Shown here piece after piece: positions 43,993-51,457 of a stretch of 64,000 bases of DNA. Below the pieces are notes generated by a model, which saw only the letters and a program-made list of their open reading frames with translations, was not told where the DNA came from and did not search any database. The translations under genes and the position numbers were made by a program. How positions within the stretch are numbered: the first letter of the stretch is position 1; each line of letters begins with the position of its first letter. The DNA comes from Synergistales bacterium (GTDB lineage: Bacteria; Synergistota; Synergistia; Synergistales; Aminithiophilaceae). The stretch is from NCBI GenBank assembly GCA_018433595.1, contig JAHDQY010000003.1, positions 1 through 64,000 of the forward strand, in the 5' to 3' direction.

Positions 43993-45386
43993 GGCGTATG
44001 GAACCTCCCGAAATGATCAAGAATATGGCGGTACTCCACCCTGTCCATGGCGGAGTCCACGCAGATTTTCCAGAGTCCCTCCACGAATTCCGGCGGGTAA
44101 TAGGGCGCGAGCATGGCCGTCAGTTTTTCCGTCAGGTCGCCGTCGGTCACGGGGTTTTCCGGCTCCCCCTTGGCCACGGGAACGGCCTTTTCGAAGCTCC
44201 GGCCGTCCTTCAGGACCAGGCGGAGCCAGGCCCCTCTCTCTTCAGGGTAGACGGCGTTCATCCGCTCGTCCTCATCGATCGTCACCGCCGCGGCGACGCG
44301 CCGCAGCTCCTCGTCCCGAAGCAGCTCGGGCGTGTAGTCCTGGAGGGTCACGTTCCCCTTTCTCAGGGCGACGGCGAGGGAGAAGGGCATGCTGAACATG
44401 GCCTCCTCGAAGGTGTCGGGAAGAAAGACCTGCCCCACCTCGACGATTCCCAGCCGGTAGGTCCTCACGGAGAGGGATTCCACCTCCCTCTCGGTGCATC
44501 CCAGGGCGGACCGTGCCTCCCTGGCCAGGTCAATGGCGGCGTGGCAGTGTCTGCAGGTGGGGTAGAGCTTGGTGTAGGTCAGGAGGATCTCCCAGCGCCG
44601 CCCCAGCTCTCCCGTGAGGGCTTCTTCCGAGCACTCCCCGGCGCACATGGCCTTGAACCAGCCGTGATGTCCCTCGAAAAGGGTCCGGGGGGATTTCGCC
44701 CCCCTCAGAGCCAGCTCCGAGGCGAGCACTCCCGCCAGGGCGGCCTTCCCCGGCTGAAGCGGCTTGATGCCCGGATGATCGTGGAGCATCTCCTGCAATC
44801 CCGCGCTCTGGAGGCCGCCCATGGAGACGGCGTAGGCGAACCGGTCGGCGGGAAGGGCGAGAATGGAGGCGCATCCGGCCGCCGCGCCGAGAGTGCCGCA
44901 GGTCCCTGTGGAGTGGAAGCCCCGCTTCAGGTGGGAGGGGTTGATGGCCCTCGCCGCCCGAAGCATGACGTCGTAGCCGATGACGATGCCCTTCAGGATC
45001 TCGGGGAAAGAGACGCCCCTCTTCTCGCCGAGGGCGAGCACGGCCGGAATGACGGCGACGGCCGGATGGGAAGTCCCCCACCGGTGCCCGTCGTCGAGCT
45101 CGATGGAGTGGGCCATGACTCCCATGGCCATCGCCGCGCCGGGAGCCGGGACTTTCGCCCCGTCGCAGAGGATGGTGGCCTCCTCCCTGCCGCCGATCTC
45201 CCTGGCGTAGGCGTTGCAGATTGCCGCGAGCTCTCCTTCCTTGAATCCGGCGGCGGTCTCGCAGAGGAAATCCATGAGAACTCTCCGCGCCTTTTCCATG
45301 ACCTCCTTCGGAATGTCTCCGGGCTCAAGGGGCGCGTAGAAGTCCGCCAGCCTCGTCAGAAGGGTGTCCGTGACGTTCGCTTCCAT
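43989..45386 (-). CDS. MmgE/PrpD-family protein, first in operon
   Basis: Protein of 465 aa. Family elements: GVMAHSIELDDGHRWGTSHP, AVAVIPAVLALGEKRGV, KRGFHSTGTCGTLGAAAGCA and YPTCRHCHAAIDLAREA. Its stop overlaps the DUF4387 start and its start is 4 bp from the DUF1446 stop, so it is embedded in the AtuA/DUF4387 pair. Dehydratase, isomerase or decarboxylase activity on a branched carboxylate is possible; the sequence does not choose between them. Confidence 0.88.
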   Translation of the reverse strand: MEANVTDTLLTRLADFYAPLEPGDIPKEVMEKARRVLMDFLCETAAGFKEGELAAICNAYAREIGGREEATILCDGAKVPAPGAAMAMGVMAHSIELDDGHRWGTSHPAVAVIPAVLALGEKRGVSFPEILKGIVIGYDVMLRAARAINPSHLKRGFHSTGTCGTLGAAAGCASILALPADRFAYAVSMGGLQSAGLQEMLHDHPGIKPLQPGKAALAGVLASELALRGAKSPRTLFEGHHGWFKAMCAGECSEEALTGELGRRWEILLTYTKLYPTCRHCHAAIDLAREARSALGCTEREVESLSVRTYRLGIVEVGQVFLPDTFEEAMFSMPFSLAVALRKGNVTLQDYTPELLRDEELRRVAAAVTIDEDERMNAVYPEERGAWLRLVLKDGRSFEKAVPVAKGEPENPVTDGDLTEKLTAMLAPYYPPEFVEGLWKICVDSAMDRVEYRHILDHFGRFHTP

Positions 45387-45390
45387 GGGC

Positions 45391-46779
45391 TCAGGCTCCC
45401 GAGACGGTCTCGAAGGAGTACCGGAAGATGGCGGGATCGAGAGGGTCCTCCAGGGTGAGGAGATGGTCCACCGTCCACTGGTAGCACTTGTTCTTCGGGA
45501 AGAGCGGTTCGTCGGTGAGGAGGGCCACCGACCCGCCGGAGGAGTTCATCTGTCCCGGGTAGCTCATGTAGAAGAAGCGGAACTTGGCGCACTTGGCTAC
45601 GGAGGTGGCCAGCTCCAGATCCTTGGAGATGACCTCGATGACGATGGCCACTTCGTGGGAGAGGGTCGTTTCCACGGGCTCGTTCTCCTTCATCACGGCG
45701 TTTTGCCCGTAGGTGTGGAAGAAGAGCTCGTACTGATCGTCCCGTGCCGGGCCGATGATGTCGGAGACTTTCGCCCGCGTATCGGCGAGGATCCGGTCGA
45801 GATTGGCGATGGCCCGGGTGTCCCGGATGCCCACCAGGTGGTAGACCCGGTGTCCCGCCTCGCCGGCCCCTTCGAGCTTCACCTTGTAGCTGCCGTCGGG
45901 GGAGGGGACGAAGAGGCTGCCCGACACCTTGCAGATCCGATCCGTCTGGGCCTCGTACCGGCTGGCGTGCATATCCAGAATGCCCCCCGGCAGGGCCTGG
46001 ATGAAGGGGTTGGTCCGCTCGTACATGGAGTGGGCCGCCACGCTGTGAGGGGTTGCCTGCTGGTCGGGGTGCATGGGCTCGATGGTGAAGTTGTCGTCGT
46101 AAACCGTGGCGATGATGGACTCCTTCACCTTCTGGGGCCAGCAGACCAGGGAAGCGCACTCGGCCGCCTTGCCCATGTGCAGGCTGATCCCCCTGTCGAA
46201 GCCCCTGAAAATCGGATAGGCGGCCAGAACGGCGTCGTCGCAGGCCCGCCCGGCGATGATGACGTCCGCCCCCTCGGCCAGGGCGTGAGCGATCTGTTCC
46301 ACCCCCATGCTCGCCGTGACGTTGGTGGTGTTGTCCAGCACCTCGTCGGAGAGGGGGAAGGAGGCTCCCAGCGGCTCCGTTCCGCCTTTCCTGACGCGCT
46401 CCCGCAGCGTGTCCAGGGGGATCTGGGAGTAGATGAGGGCCATTTTGAAAGGTTCCATCTTCCGCTCCCGGGCCACCGTCCGGATGATGTCGGCGTAAAG
46501 GTCGACCCCCCTGTCCGTCCCCGTGGTGCTGCAGGACCCCACGATCATGGGGACCTTCTTCTTTCGGGCCTCGACGAGAGTGATCTCCAGATCGTGCCGC
46601 TCCCACTCGATGGGGTTGTGGGGCTTGTCGGCCCCCAGAAAGGTGGGGCCGGCATCGGCGGTCCCGGCGTCGGCGGCGAAACAGTCGATGTCTCTCTTGA
46701 CGCCTTCGTAAAAGGTCCCCTTTTCGATGATGTTGTCTCCCAGGTTGCCCGTCGAAACCAGCAGAGAAACTTTCCGCAT
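45391..46779 (-). CDS. AtuA/DUF1446-family acyclic terpene utilisation-like protein
   Basis: Protein of 462 aa. It has an AtuA-like N terminus (VSLLVSTGNLGDNIIEKGTF; ADAGTADAGPTFLGADKP) and the ADVIIAGRACDDAVLAAYP motif. AtuA was named from terpenoid catabolism, but many members stand in unrelated carboxylate clusters and no reaction is firmly known. It is the first gene of the operon, after a leader of nearly 390 nt, with GGAAGGGGA before the ATG. Pairing with DUF4387 supports one two-part enzyme. Confidence 0.87.
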   Translation of the reverse strand: MRKVSLLVSTGNLGDNIIEKGTFYEGVKRDIDCFAADAGTADAGPTFLGADKPHNPIEWERHDLEITLVEARKKKVPMIVGSCSTTGTDRGVDLYADIIRTVARERKMEPFKMALIYSQIPLDTLRERVRKGGTEPLGASFPLSDEVLDNTTNVTASMGVEQIAHALAEGADVIIAGRACDDAVLAAYPIFRGFDRGISLHMGKAAECASLVCWPQKVKESIIATVYDDNFTIEPMHPDQQATPHSVAAHSMYERTNPFIQALPGGILDMHASRYEAQTDRICKVSGSLFVPSPDGSYKVKLEGAGEAGHRVYHLVGIRDTRAIANLDRILADTRAKVSDIIGPARDDQYELFFHTYGQNAVMKENEPVETTLSHEVAIVIEVISKDLELATSVAKCAKFRFFYMSYPGQMNSSGGSVALLTDEPLFPKNKCYQWTVDHLLTLEDPLDPAIFRYSFETVSGA

Positions 46780-47140
46780 CGAGATATCCCCTTCCGTGGT
46801 CTGATAGTGTCCGGTGCCGTTCCCGATTTCCGAAAAGAAGCCCTGCGCCCTCCGCCCGGACTGTGCGGCGGCAGGGCGCCCCTCCCCGAGGGATCGTCAT
46901 CCGAAAAAGAGCACGTCGACATCGGCAAGGCCCTGTTCCGGGACGGCCAGGAAGCGGCCTGGAGCGTTCAAGGCGGCGGCGTTGAGCGTAGATGGAGGGC
47001 GATGAATGGGCTTACAATGGCAGCGATCGGTGCCGCGGATCTTCCGGGCCCGGAGCGGACCATGAGGCGGAGACATCGGCGACGAGAGAGCCCCGGCTCG
47101 TTTTCCCGGCGGATCCTTCAGGGCTGAACGGAGAAGATTT

Positions 47141-47162
47141 TTTCGGAAGTTCACTTCCGAAA
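47141..47162. promoter_or_regulatory. Operator O1: 22-bp palindrome of the NrpR type (GGAA-N6-TTCC)
   Basis: TTTCGGAAGT (47141-47150), TC, ACTTCCGAAA (47153-47162): perfect 10-bp arms. Its core GGAA-GTTCAC-TTCC fits the operator known for Methanococcus NrpR. It lies about 6-27 nt downstream of the predicted start of the carboxylate operon transcript, where a bound protein would block transcription. Confidence 0.65.
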
Positions 47163-47174
47163 CTTTACGAGAAC

Positions 47175-47204
47175 ATGATACCCAAGCAAACGATATGTTG
47201 TCAA
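47175..47204 (-). promoter_or_regulatory. Promoter of the ten-gene carboxylate operon
   Basis: On the minus strand TTGACA (47199-47204), 18-bp spacer, TATCAT (47175-47180). Predicted start near 47168. Confidence 0.7.
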
Positions 47205-47226
47205 GGGGAAGAAAGGATGTTATAAA
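47198..47226 (+). promoter_or_regulatory. Promoter of the NrpR-like regulator
   Basis: TTGTCA (47198-47203), 17-bp spacer, TATAAA (47221-47226). Its -35 shares six bases with that of the opposite promoter. Confidence 0.65.
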
Positions 47227-47297
47227 CAAACGCAGCAATTGCAAGCATTCTGGAGGAGGCGCCATGAAAAAATCCCCATCGGGCGCGGAGGCAAGTG

Positions 47298-47315
47298 ACG
47301 GAATCCTATTTCCGT
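47298..47315. promoter_or_regulatory. Operator O2: second GGAA-N6-TTCC site before the regulator
   Basis: ACGGAA (47298-47303), 6 bp, TTCCGT (47310-47315). Located about 48 bp before the regulator start codon and inside its leader; suited to autoregulation. Confidence 0.55.
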
Positions 47316-47362
47316 AGTCTGAAAAAGCAGAAAGACCCTATTTCTAGTGATGGAGGCCTCTC

Positions 47363-48367
47363 ATGCTTGAGATTGAAGAGTATCCCGAAACGGTTGTCGA
47401 AATCATGAGGATCCTGTATTTCTCGGGGAAGTTGCAGACCTCGGGAGATCTTCGTGAAGCCCTTGAAAAGAAGGGGATCGGGGTGGAGTCGCGGACGATC
47501 CGGTATCACCTGACGAACCTCGAAAAGAACTCCCTGGTGCGGCGGTTCGGAAATCGGGGGGTGCTGCTCACCGGCAAGGGGGTCGAGGAGGCCAAGATGC
47601 TTTTGGTCTTCGACCGCGTCGGCGGCCTGGCCATGGAGACGGAACGCCTCTCCCTGGACTGCGACTACACCCCCCAGCGGGGGCGGGGGAGCATCATGGT
47701 GAATACCCTTCTCGTCGACGAAGGCAGAACGGCCGAGGCGCTGAGGATACTTGAAGCGGCCGCGGAAAGCGGCGTCATCATCTCGTCCCGCCTCGGAATC
47801 CTCGGCCCCGGCGAACGGATGTGGAACTGCGAGGTTCCCCCGGGGAAAAACGCCCTTATCGGCGTTTCCGGCAGGAACTACGACATTCTGCTTCAGCAGG
47901 TGAGGATACCGACGGAGACGAGCGCCACCGTCCTTTATCGCATAGAGGGGAATCGGCCCAAGGGCATCGCCGAAATCCTCTCCCATGCGGGGACGACCAT
48001 CAGCCCCGGGGAGCTGCTCATCCGGGGGAAGTACACTTCCGTTTCGGAGGTGGTCAAAGGCGGCTGCGGCCTCGTCACCGCAGCGATCAAGACCTTCCCC
48101 TTCGTCTACTTCGACGAAGTGAGGAGGATCATGGACAGCCTCGACAGGAGCCTCTTTTCCGGCCTGATGGAGATCAAGGCGCAGATCCCCCAGCCCTACC
48201 GGATGTCCTACAAGGACAGAAGCAAAGGCTACATGCTCGTCTACGGCGGCGCCAACTTCTTCGCCCCCCTGGTGGAAAGGGGCATCGCCGAAAGGCTCTT
48301 CATCAGTCACAGCCTCTATGAGGCGGAGCGCATGATCCCGATCGGCGAGCTGATCGGGGCCTTCTGA
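47363..48367 (+). CDS. NrpR-family (DUF128) transcriptional regulator with winged helix
   Basis: Protein of 334 aa. Residues about 1-70 form a winged helix (VVEIMRILYFSGKLQTSGDL, then VESRTIRYHLTNLEKNSLVR), and residues about 75-310 are one NrpR/DUF128 effector domain (GRGSIMVNTLLVDEG; GCGLVTAAIKTFPF). Archaeal NrpR represses nitrogen genes and releases DNA on binding 2-oxoglutarate. Here the single-domain version is divergent from a carboxylate operon, so a 2-oxoacid or pathway carboxylate is a plausible effector. A third GGAA-N6-TTCC site (48027-48040) lies within the gene. No Rossmann or nitrogen-metabolism genes are near. Confidence 0.85.
   Translation: MLEIEEYPETVVEIMRILYFSGKLQTSGDLREALEKKGIGVESRTIRYHLTNLEKNSLVRRFGNRGVLLTGKGVEEAKMLLVFDRVGGLAMETERLSLDCDYTPQRGRGSIMVNTLLVDEGRTAEALRILEAAAESGVIISSRLGILGPGERMWNCEVPPGKNALIGVSGRNYDILLQQVRIPTETSATVLYRIEGNRPKGIAEILSHAGTTISPGELLIRGKYTSVSEVVKGGCGLVTAAIKTFPFVYFDEVRRIMDSLDRSLFSGLMEIKAQIPQPYRMSYKDRSKGYMLVYGGANFFAPLVERGIAERLFISHSLYEAERMIPIGELIGAF
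48027..48040. promoter_or_regulatory. Intragenic GGAA-N6-TTCC site (O3)
   Basis: GGAAGTACACTTCC inside the regulator coding sequence; apart from the two central bases its core equals that of O1 (GGAAGT..ACTTCC). It could be an auxiliary site for looping or a coincidence. Confidence 0.35.
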
Positions 48368-48482
48368 AGCGCTTCAGGAGGGTGGGCTGAAAGGCCTTCC
48401 GGTTCGGACCTGACCGGGGTGGCGTGCTCGGAGTGCGGGCCGATGTGCAGCAAGGGGCGCAGTCCCTTGGGGTTTTCGTGAA

Positions 48483-48527
48483 AGGCAAAGAGGAGGGGGA
48501 GCCTTAGGCTCCTCCTCCTCTTTGCCT
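48483..48527. terminator. Bidirectional hairpin between the NrpR-like gene and ilvD
   Basis: 21-bp stem (48483-48503 with 48507-48527, one G-T pair) and TTA loop; a T6 run follows 10 nt later on the plus strand. Between convergent genes. Confidence 0.75.
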
Positions 48528-48547
48528 GACGACGGTTTTTTGCTTTC

Positions 48548-50209
48548 CTACCGGTCGAAGACGGCTCCCCGGGCTCCGGAGGTGACGAAGGCCCGGTAGC
48601 GCTCGAGGAAGGAGCTTTTCGTCTCGGGCAGACGGGGTTTCCAGGCCTGACGGCGGCGCTGGAGCTCCTCTTCGGAGACGGCCAAGTGGAGGCGCCGGGC
48701 GGGGATGTCGATCTCGACGGTGTCGCCCTCTTCGACGAGGGCGATCAGTCCGCCCGTGGCGGCCTCGGGGGAGACGTGGCCGATGGAGGCGCCTCGGGAG
48801 GCTCCGGAGAAGCGGCCGTCGGTGATGAGGGCCACGGAGCGGTCCAGGCCCATGCCGGCCAGGGTGGCCGTGGGCGTGAGCATTTCCCTCATGCCGGGGC
48901 CGCCCTTGGGACCTTCGTAGCGGATGACGACGACGTCGCCGGTCTTGATCCGGCCGGCCATGATGGCCTCCGTGGCGGCCTCTTCGCCGTCGAAGACGCG
49001 GGCCGGTCCGCTGTGGGCCATCATCTCGGGGGCGACGGCCGACTGTTTGACGACCGATCCGTCCCGGGCCAGATTGCCCGTGAGGACGGCGATGCCGCCC
49101 TGGGTGTGGTAGGGGTCGTCGAGGGGTCGGATGACGGCCTCGTCGGTGACGGCGACGCCCTTGAGGTTTTCGGCGACGGTCCGGCCCGTGACGGTGAGAG
49201 TCCCGCCGTCGATGAGGCCCTTTTCGAGGAGGCGGGCCATGACGGCCTGGACGCCGCCGGCGGTGTGGAGATCCTGGATGTGGTGGCTGCCGGCGGGGCT
49301 CATGCTGCAGAGGTGGGGCGTCCTGGCGCTGATGGCGTCGAGCTCGGCCAGGGTCAGCTCCACGCCGGCGGCGTGGGCCACGGCGGGAAGGTGGAGCATG
49401 GTGTTCGTCGAGCCGCCCAGGGCCATGTCGACGGCGGCGGCGTTGAGGAAGGCCCGCTTGGTGAGGATCTGGCGGGGCGTGATGTCCTTTTCGAGGAGCA
49501 TCATGACGTACCGGCCCGCCTCCTTGGCCAGGCGGTCCCGGGCGGAGAGGACGGCGGGGATGGTGCCGTTGCCGGGCAGGGCGAAGCCCAGGGCCTCCAT
49601 CATGCAGTTCATCGTGTTGGCCGTGAACATGCCCGCGCAGGAGCCGCAGGTGGGGCAGCAGGCGTTCTCGACGGCCTCGACCTCGGCGTCGTCGATGAGG
49701 CCCGCCGTCCTCTTGCCGACGGCCTCGAAGGCGTTGCTCAAGTCGATGTCCTTCCCCTTGTGGTGGCCGGCCAGCATGGGGCCTCCGCTGATGATGATGG
49801 CGGGGATGTCCAGTTCGGCGGCGGCCATGGCCATGCCGGGGATGATCTTGTCGCAGTTGGTGAGCAGCACGAGGGCGTCCAGGGCGTGGGCTCGGGCCAT
49901 GACCTCGACGGAGTCGCGGATCAGTTCGCGGCTGGGGAGGGAGAACTTCATCCCCTCGTGGTTCATGGCGATGCCGTCGCAGATGCCGATGGTGGGGAAC
50001 TCCAGCGGCAGGCCTCCGTGGGCGTAGACGGAACTTTTGATCCCTTCGGCGAGACGGTTCAGGTGAGTGTGGCCGGGGATGATCGAATTGTAGGCGTTGA
50101 CGACGCCGATCCAGGGCCGGGCGATTTCCCATTCGGTGAAACCGGAGGCTCTAAGCAGGGAACGGTGGGGGGCCCGAGCGAGACCTTCTTTTGCCTGGTT
50201 GCTTTTCAT
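48548..50209 (-). CDS. ilvD: Dihydroxy-acid dehydratase
   Basis: Fe-S enzyme of branched-chain amino acid synthesis, 553 aa, normal length. Signatures: [17 protein letters not shown] (Cys ligand) and [20 protein letters not shown] (second ligand region); [15 protein letters not shown]-type motif near the C terminus ([19 protein letters not shown]). The ATG at 50209 with GGAG upstream was chosen over a GTG three codons earlier that overlaps the ribosome site. Other ilv genes are absent; it is divergent from a GntR regulator with FadR-type sites between, so a sugar-acid dehydratase of the same family is an alternative. Confidence 0.9.
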   Translation of the reverse strand: MKSNQAKEGLARAPHRSLLRASGFTEWEIARPWIGVVNAYNSIIPGHTHLNRLAEGIKSSVYAHGGLPLEFPTIGICDGIAMNHEGMKFSLPSRELIRDSVEVMARAHALDALVLLTNCDKIIPGMAMAAAELDIPAIIISGGPMLAGHHKGKDIDLSNAFEAVGKRTAGLIDDAEVEAVENACCPTCGSCAGMFTANTMNCMMEALGFALPGNGTIPAVLSARDRLAKEAGRYVMMLLEKDITPRQILTKRAFLNAAAVDMALGGSTNTMLHLPAVAHAAGVELTLAELDAISARTPHLCSMSPAGSHHIQDLHTAGGVQAVMARLLEKGLIDGGTLTVTGRTVAENLKGVAVTDEAVIRPLDDPYHTQGGIAVLTGNLARDGSVVKQSAVAPEMMAHSGPARVFDGEEAATEAIMAGRIKTGDVVVIRYEGPKGGPGMREMLTPTATLAGMGLDRSVALITDGRFSGASRGASIGHVSPEAATGGLIALVEEGDTVEIDIPARRLHLAVSEEELQRRRQAWKPRLPETKSSFLERYRAFVTSGARGAVFDR

Positions 50210-50252
50210 GGGGGTCACTCCTTCAGATCGACCACGCGGAGGGTTCGGGAAT

Positions 50253-50276
50253 TTGGTTCAACCAAGGTTCTACCAA
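50253..50276. promoter_or_regulatory. Two overlapping FadR/GntR-type operator half-palindromes
   Basis: TTGGTTCAACCAA (50253-50265) is a perfect TGGT-N3-ACCA site; a second, GGT-TCT-ACC, overlaps it (50264-50276). They lie between ilvD and the GntR gene, as expected for a FadR-subfamily autoregulator. Confidence 0.6.
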
Positions 50277-50350
50277 TAATGGAAAGTATTATAGTATTCT
50301 TCTGGAAGGGCCGCAAGGACCGGAAAAAGACGACCGAAGGAGAGAGCGCC

Positions 50351-51082
50351 GTGGAGACCAAACGCAAGGCTCTTATTGAAAAGATGACGGCCTGGATCGA
50401 CGAAGGCAGGTACCGCTCCGGAAGCCGTCTTCCTCCGGAGCGGGAGCTGGCCGTCGAGCTGAGGGTGAGCCGCAACCTTCTCCGTGAGGCGCTGATCGCC
50501 CTGGAGTGCCTGGGCTATCTGGAGCTTCGAGGGAGAGAGGGCATCTTCGTCCGCTGCGGCGATGTTTCCGACGTGGCCGCCAGCCTTCGGCCCGCCTCCC
50601 TCTGGCCCTCCAGAGCCATGGATCAGCTCATGGAGGCCCGTTCCATCGTTGAAGTGCCCGCCGCAGCTCTGGCGGCCCGGCGGCACAACGACAACGAGGC
50701 CGACCGCCTGAGGGTCTGCCTGGAGCGTCTCGAAGCTCTCCATCGCCGGGGCGAGGCCTGGGGCGGCGAGGGCGCTCACTGGGATTCCCTCCTCCATCGC
50801 ACCGTCGTCGAGGCCGCCCACAACGACGTGCTCCAGCGCATCTACGAAGGGCTCTCGGAGGCGATGGAGCGCCACATCGGTCAGAGCCGACGGAGGCTCT
50901 TCTCCCGCCTCGAATGGCCCGACATCGTTCTGGCGCAGCATCGGGAACTCGTCGAAAGCATCTGTTCCGGCGACGGAGAAAGGGCCTCGGCGGTGGCGAA
51001 GGAGCATATCGAGCGGGCTCTGGCCGAACATCGTCGCCTGAGGGAGACGTCGGATTCCTCCGATCGCTCTTGGGTCTCTTGA
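50351..51082 (+). CDS. GntR-family regulator, FadR subfamily (FCD domain)
   Basis: Protein of 243 aa. Winged helix at about residues 5-70 (YRSGSRLPPERELAVELRVS, RNLLREALIALECLGYLELR) and an all-helical FCD effector domain (about 90-230: MEARSIVEVPAAALAARRH, HWDSLLHRTVVEAAHNDVL, QHRELVESICSGD) with the usual Asp/His metal-site context. GTG start with GAAGGAGAG upstream. Longer open readings in the same frame run back through ilvD but are antisense to it. It probably controls ilvD and itself; the effector is presumably an organic acid. Confidence 0.88.
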   Translation: METKRKALIEKMTAWIDEGRYRSGSRLPPERELAVELRVSRNLLREALIALECLGYLELRGREGIFVRCGDVSDVAASLRPASLWPSRAMDQLMEARSIVEVPAAALAARRHNDNEADRLRVCLERLEALHRRGEAWGGEGAHWDSLLHRTVVEAAHNDVLQRIYEGLSEAMERHIGQSRRRLFSRLEWPDIVLAQHRELVESICSGDGERASAVAKEHIERALAEHRRLRETSDSSDRSWVS

Positions 51083-51142
51083 CAACAGCCAAGACTGATG
51101 AAATCATAAATTAGTAATAATTTAAGATTGGAGGTGTCCCGG

Positions 51143-51331
51143 ATGATCTGCGCCTATGCCGGTATGGAGGGAAAGAAGCTTGAGGCGTTGCAGCGCGCCG
51201 AAAAGGATATGGGGCGGACTCTTCTGGCTTTCAGCTGCCAAGACGTCAAGCCCGCGTCCCTTTCGGAGGAGCAGGTGGGGCGCATCAGGACCCTGGAAAA
51301 GGAGCTCGGCGTCGTCGTCGTCGCCCTTTAG
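51143..51331 (+). CDS. Small protein of unknown function, 62 aa
   Basis: Starts MICAYAGMEGKKLEALQRAE and ends LEKELGVVVVAL; mixed alpha/beta composition, two Cys (residues 3 and 38), no signal peptide or helix-turn-helix. I do not recognise it. Gene-like features are a well-spaced GGAGG before the ATG, a codon bias like its neighbours, a TTGACA (51079-51084) upstream with a weak -10, and a terminator 62 bp after the stop. It stands alone between the GntR gene and the convergent YitT gene. Confidence 0.65.
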   Translation: MICAYAGMEGKKLEALQRAEKDMGRTLLAFSCQDVKPASLSEEQVGRIRTLEKELGVVVVAL

Positions 51332-51393
51332 GGCGCCTCCCCGCGAAAGGGGGAGCGGCAGCCGGTTCTTGCCTGTGGTGGCAATATCAAGAG

Positions 51394-51429
51394 AAGGGGA
51401 GCCGGCCTCCGAGGAGGCCGGCTCCCCTT
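51394..51429. terminator. Bidirectional hairpin between the 62-aa gene and yitT
   Basis: Perfect 16-bp stem (51394-51409 with 51414-51429), loop CGAG, with AAGGGG at the left end and CCCCTT at the right. Between convergent genes; no long U-run. Confidence 0.75.
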
Positions 51430-51457
51430 GCTGGTGTGTTGGGGGGGAAGGTCTCTT

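Larger units (their letters stand above)
46780..47362. promoter_or_regulatory. Divergent control region of the carboxylate operon and the NrpR-like gene
   Basis: A 583-bp stretch without a gene. It holds two divergent promoters with overlapping -35 boxes and two GGAA-N6-TTCC palindromes, listed separately. The minus-strand leader (about 47168 down to 46780) is long and can form G+C-rich stems near 46840-46885; I see no convincing small gene in it. Confidence 0.7.

Noticed and set aside
40889-44020. A single open frame of 1043 codons on the minus strand
   Set aside because: Only the last 461 codons look like a protein (MmgE/PrpD). The rest overlaps two well-supported genes in another frame and is a by-product of high G+C.
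48686-51082. 798-codon plus-strand frame ending in the GntR gene
   Set aside because: The first 555 codons are antisense to ilvD with low-complexity Gly/Asp/Val composition; the GntR gene starts at 50351.
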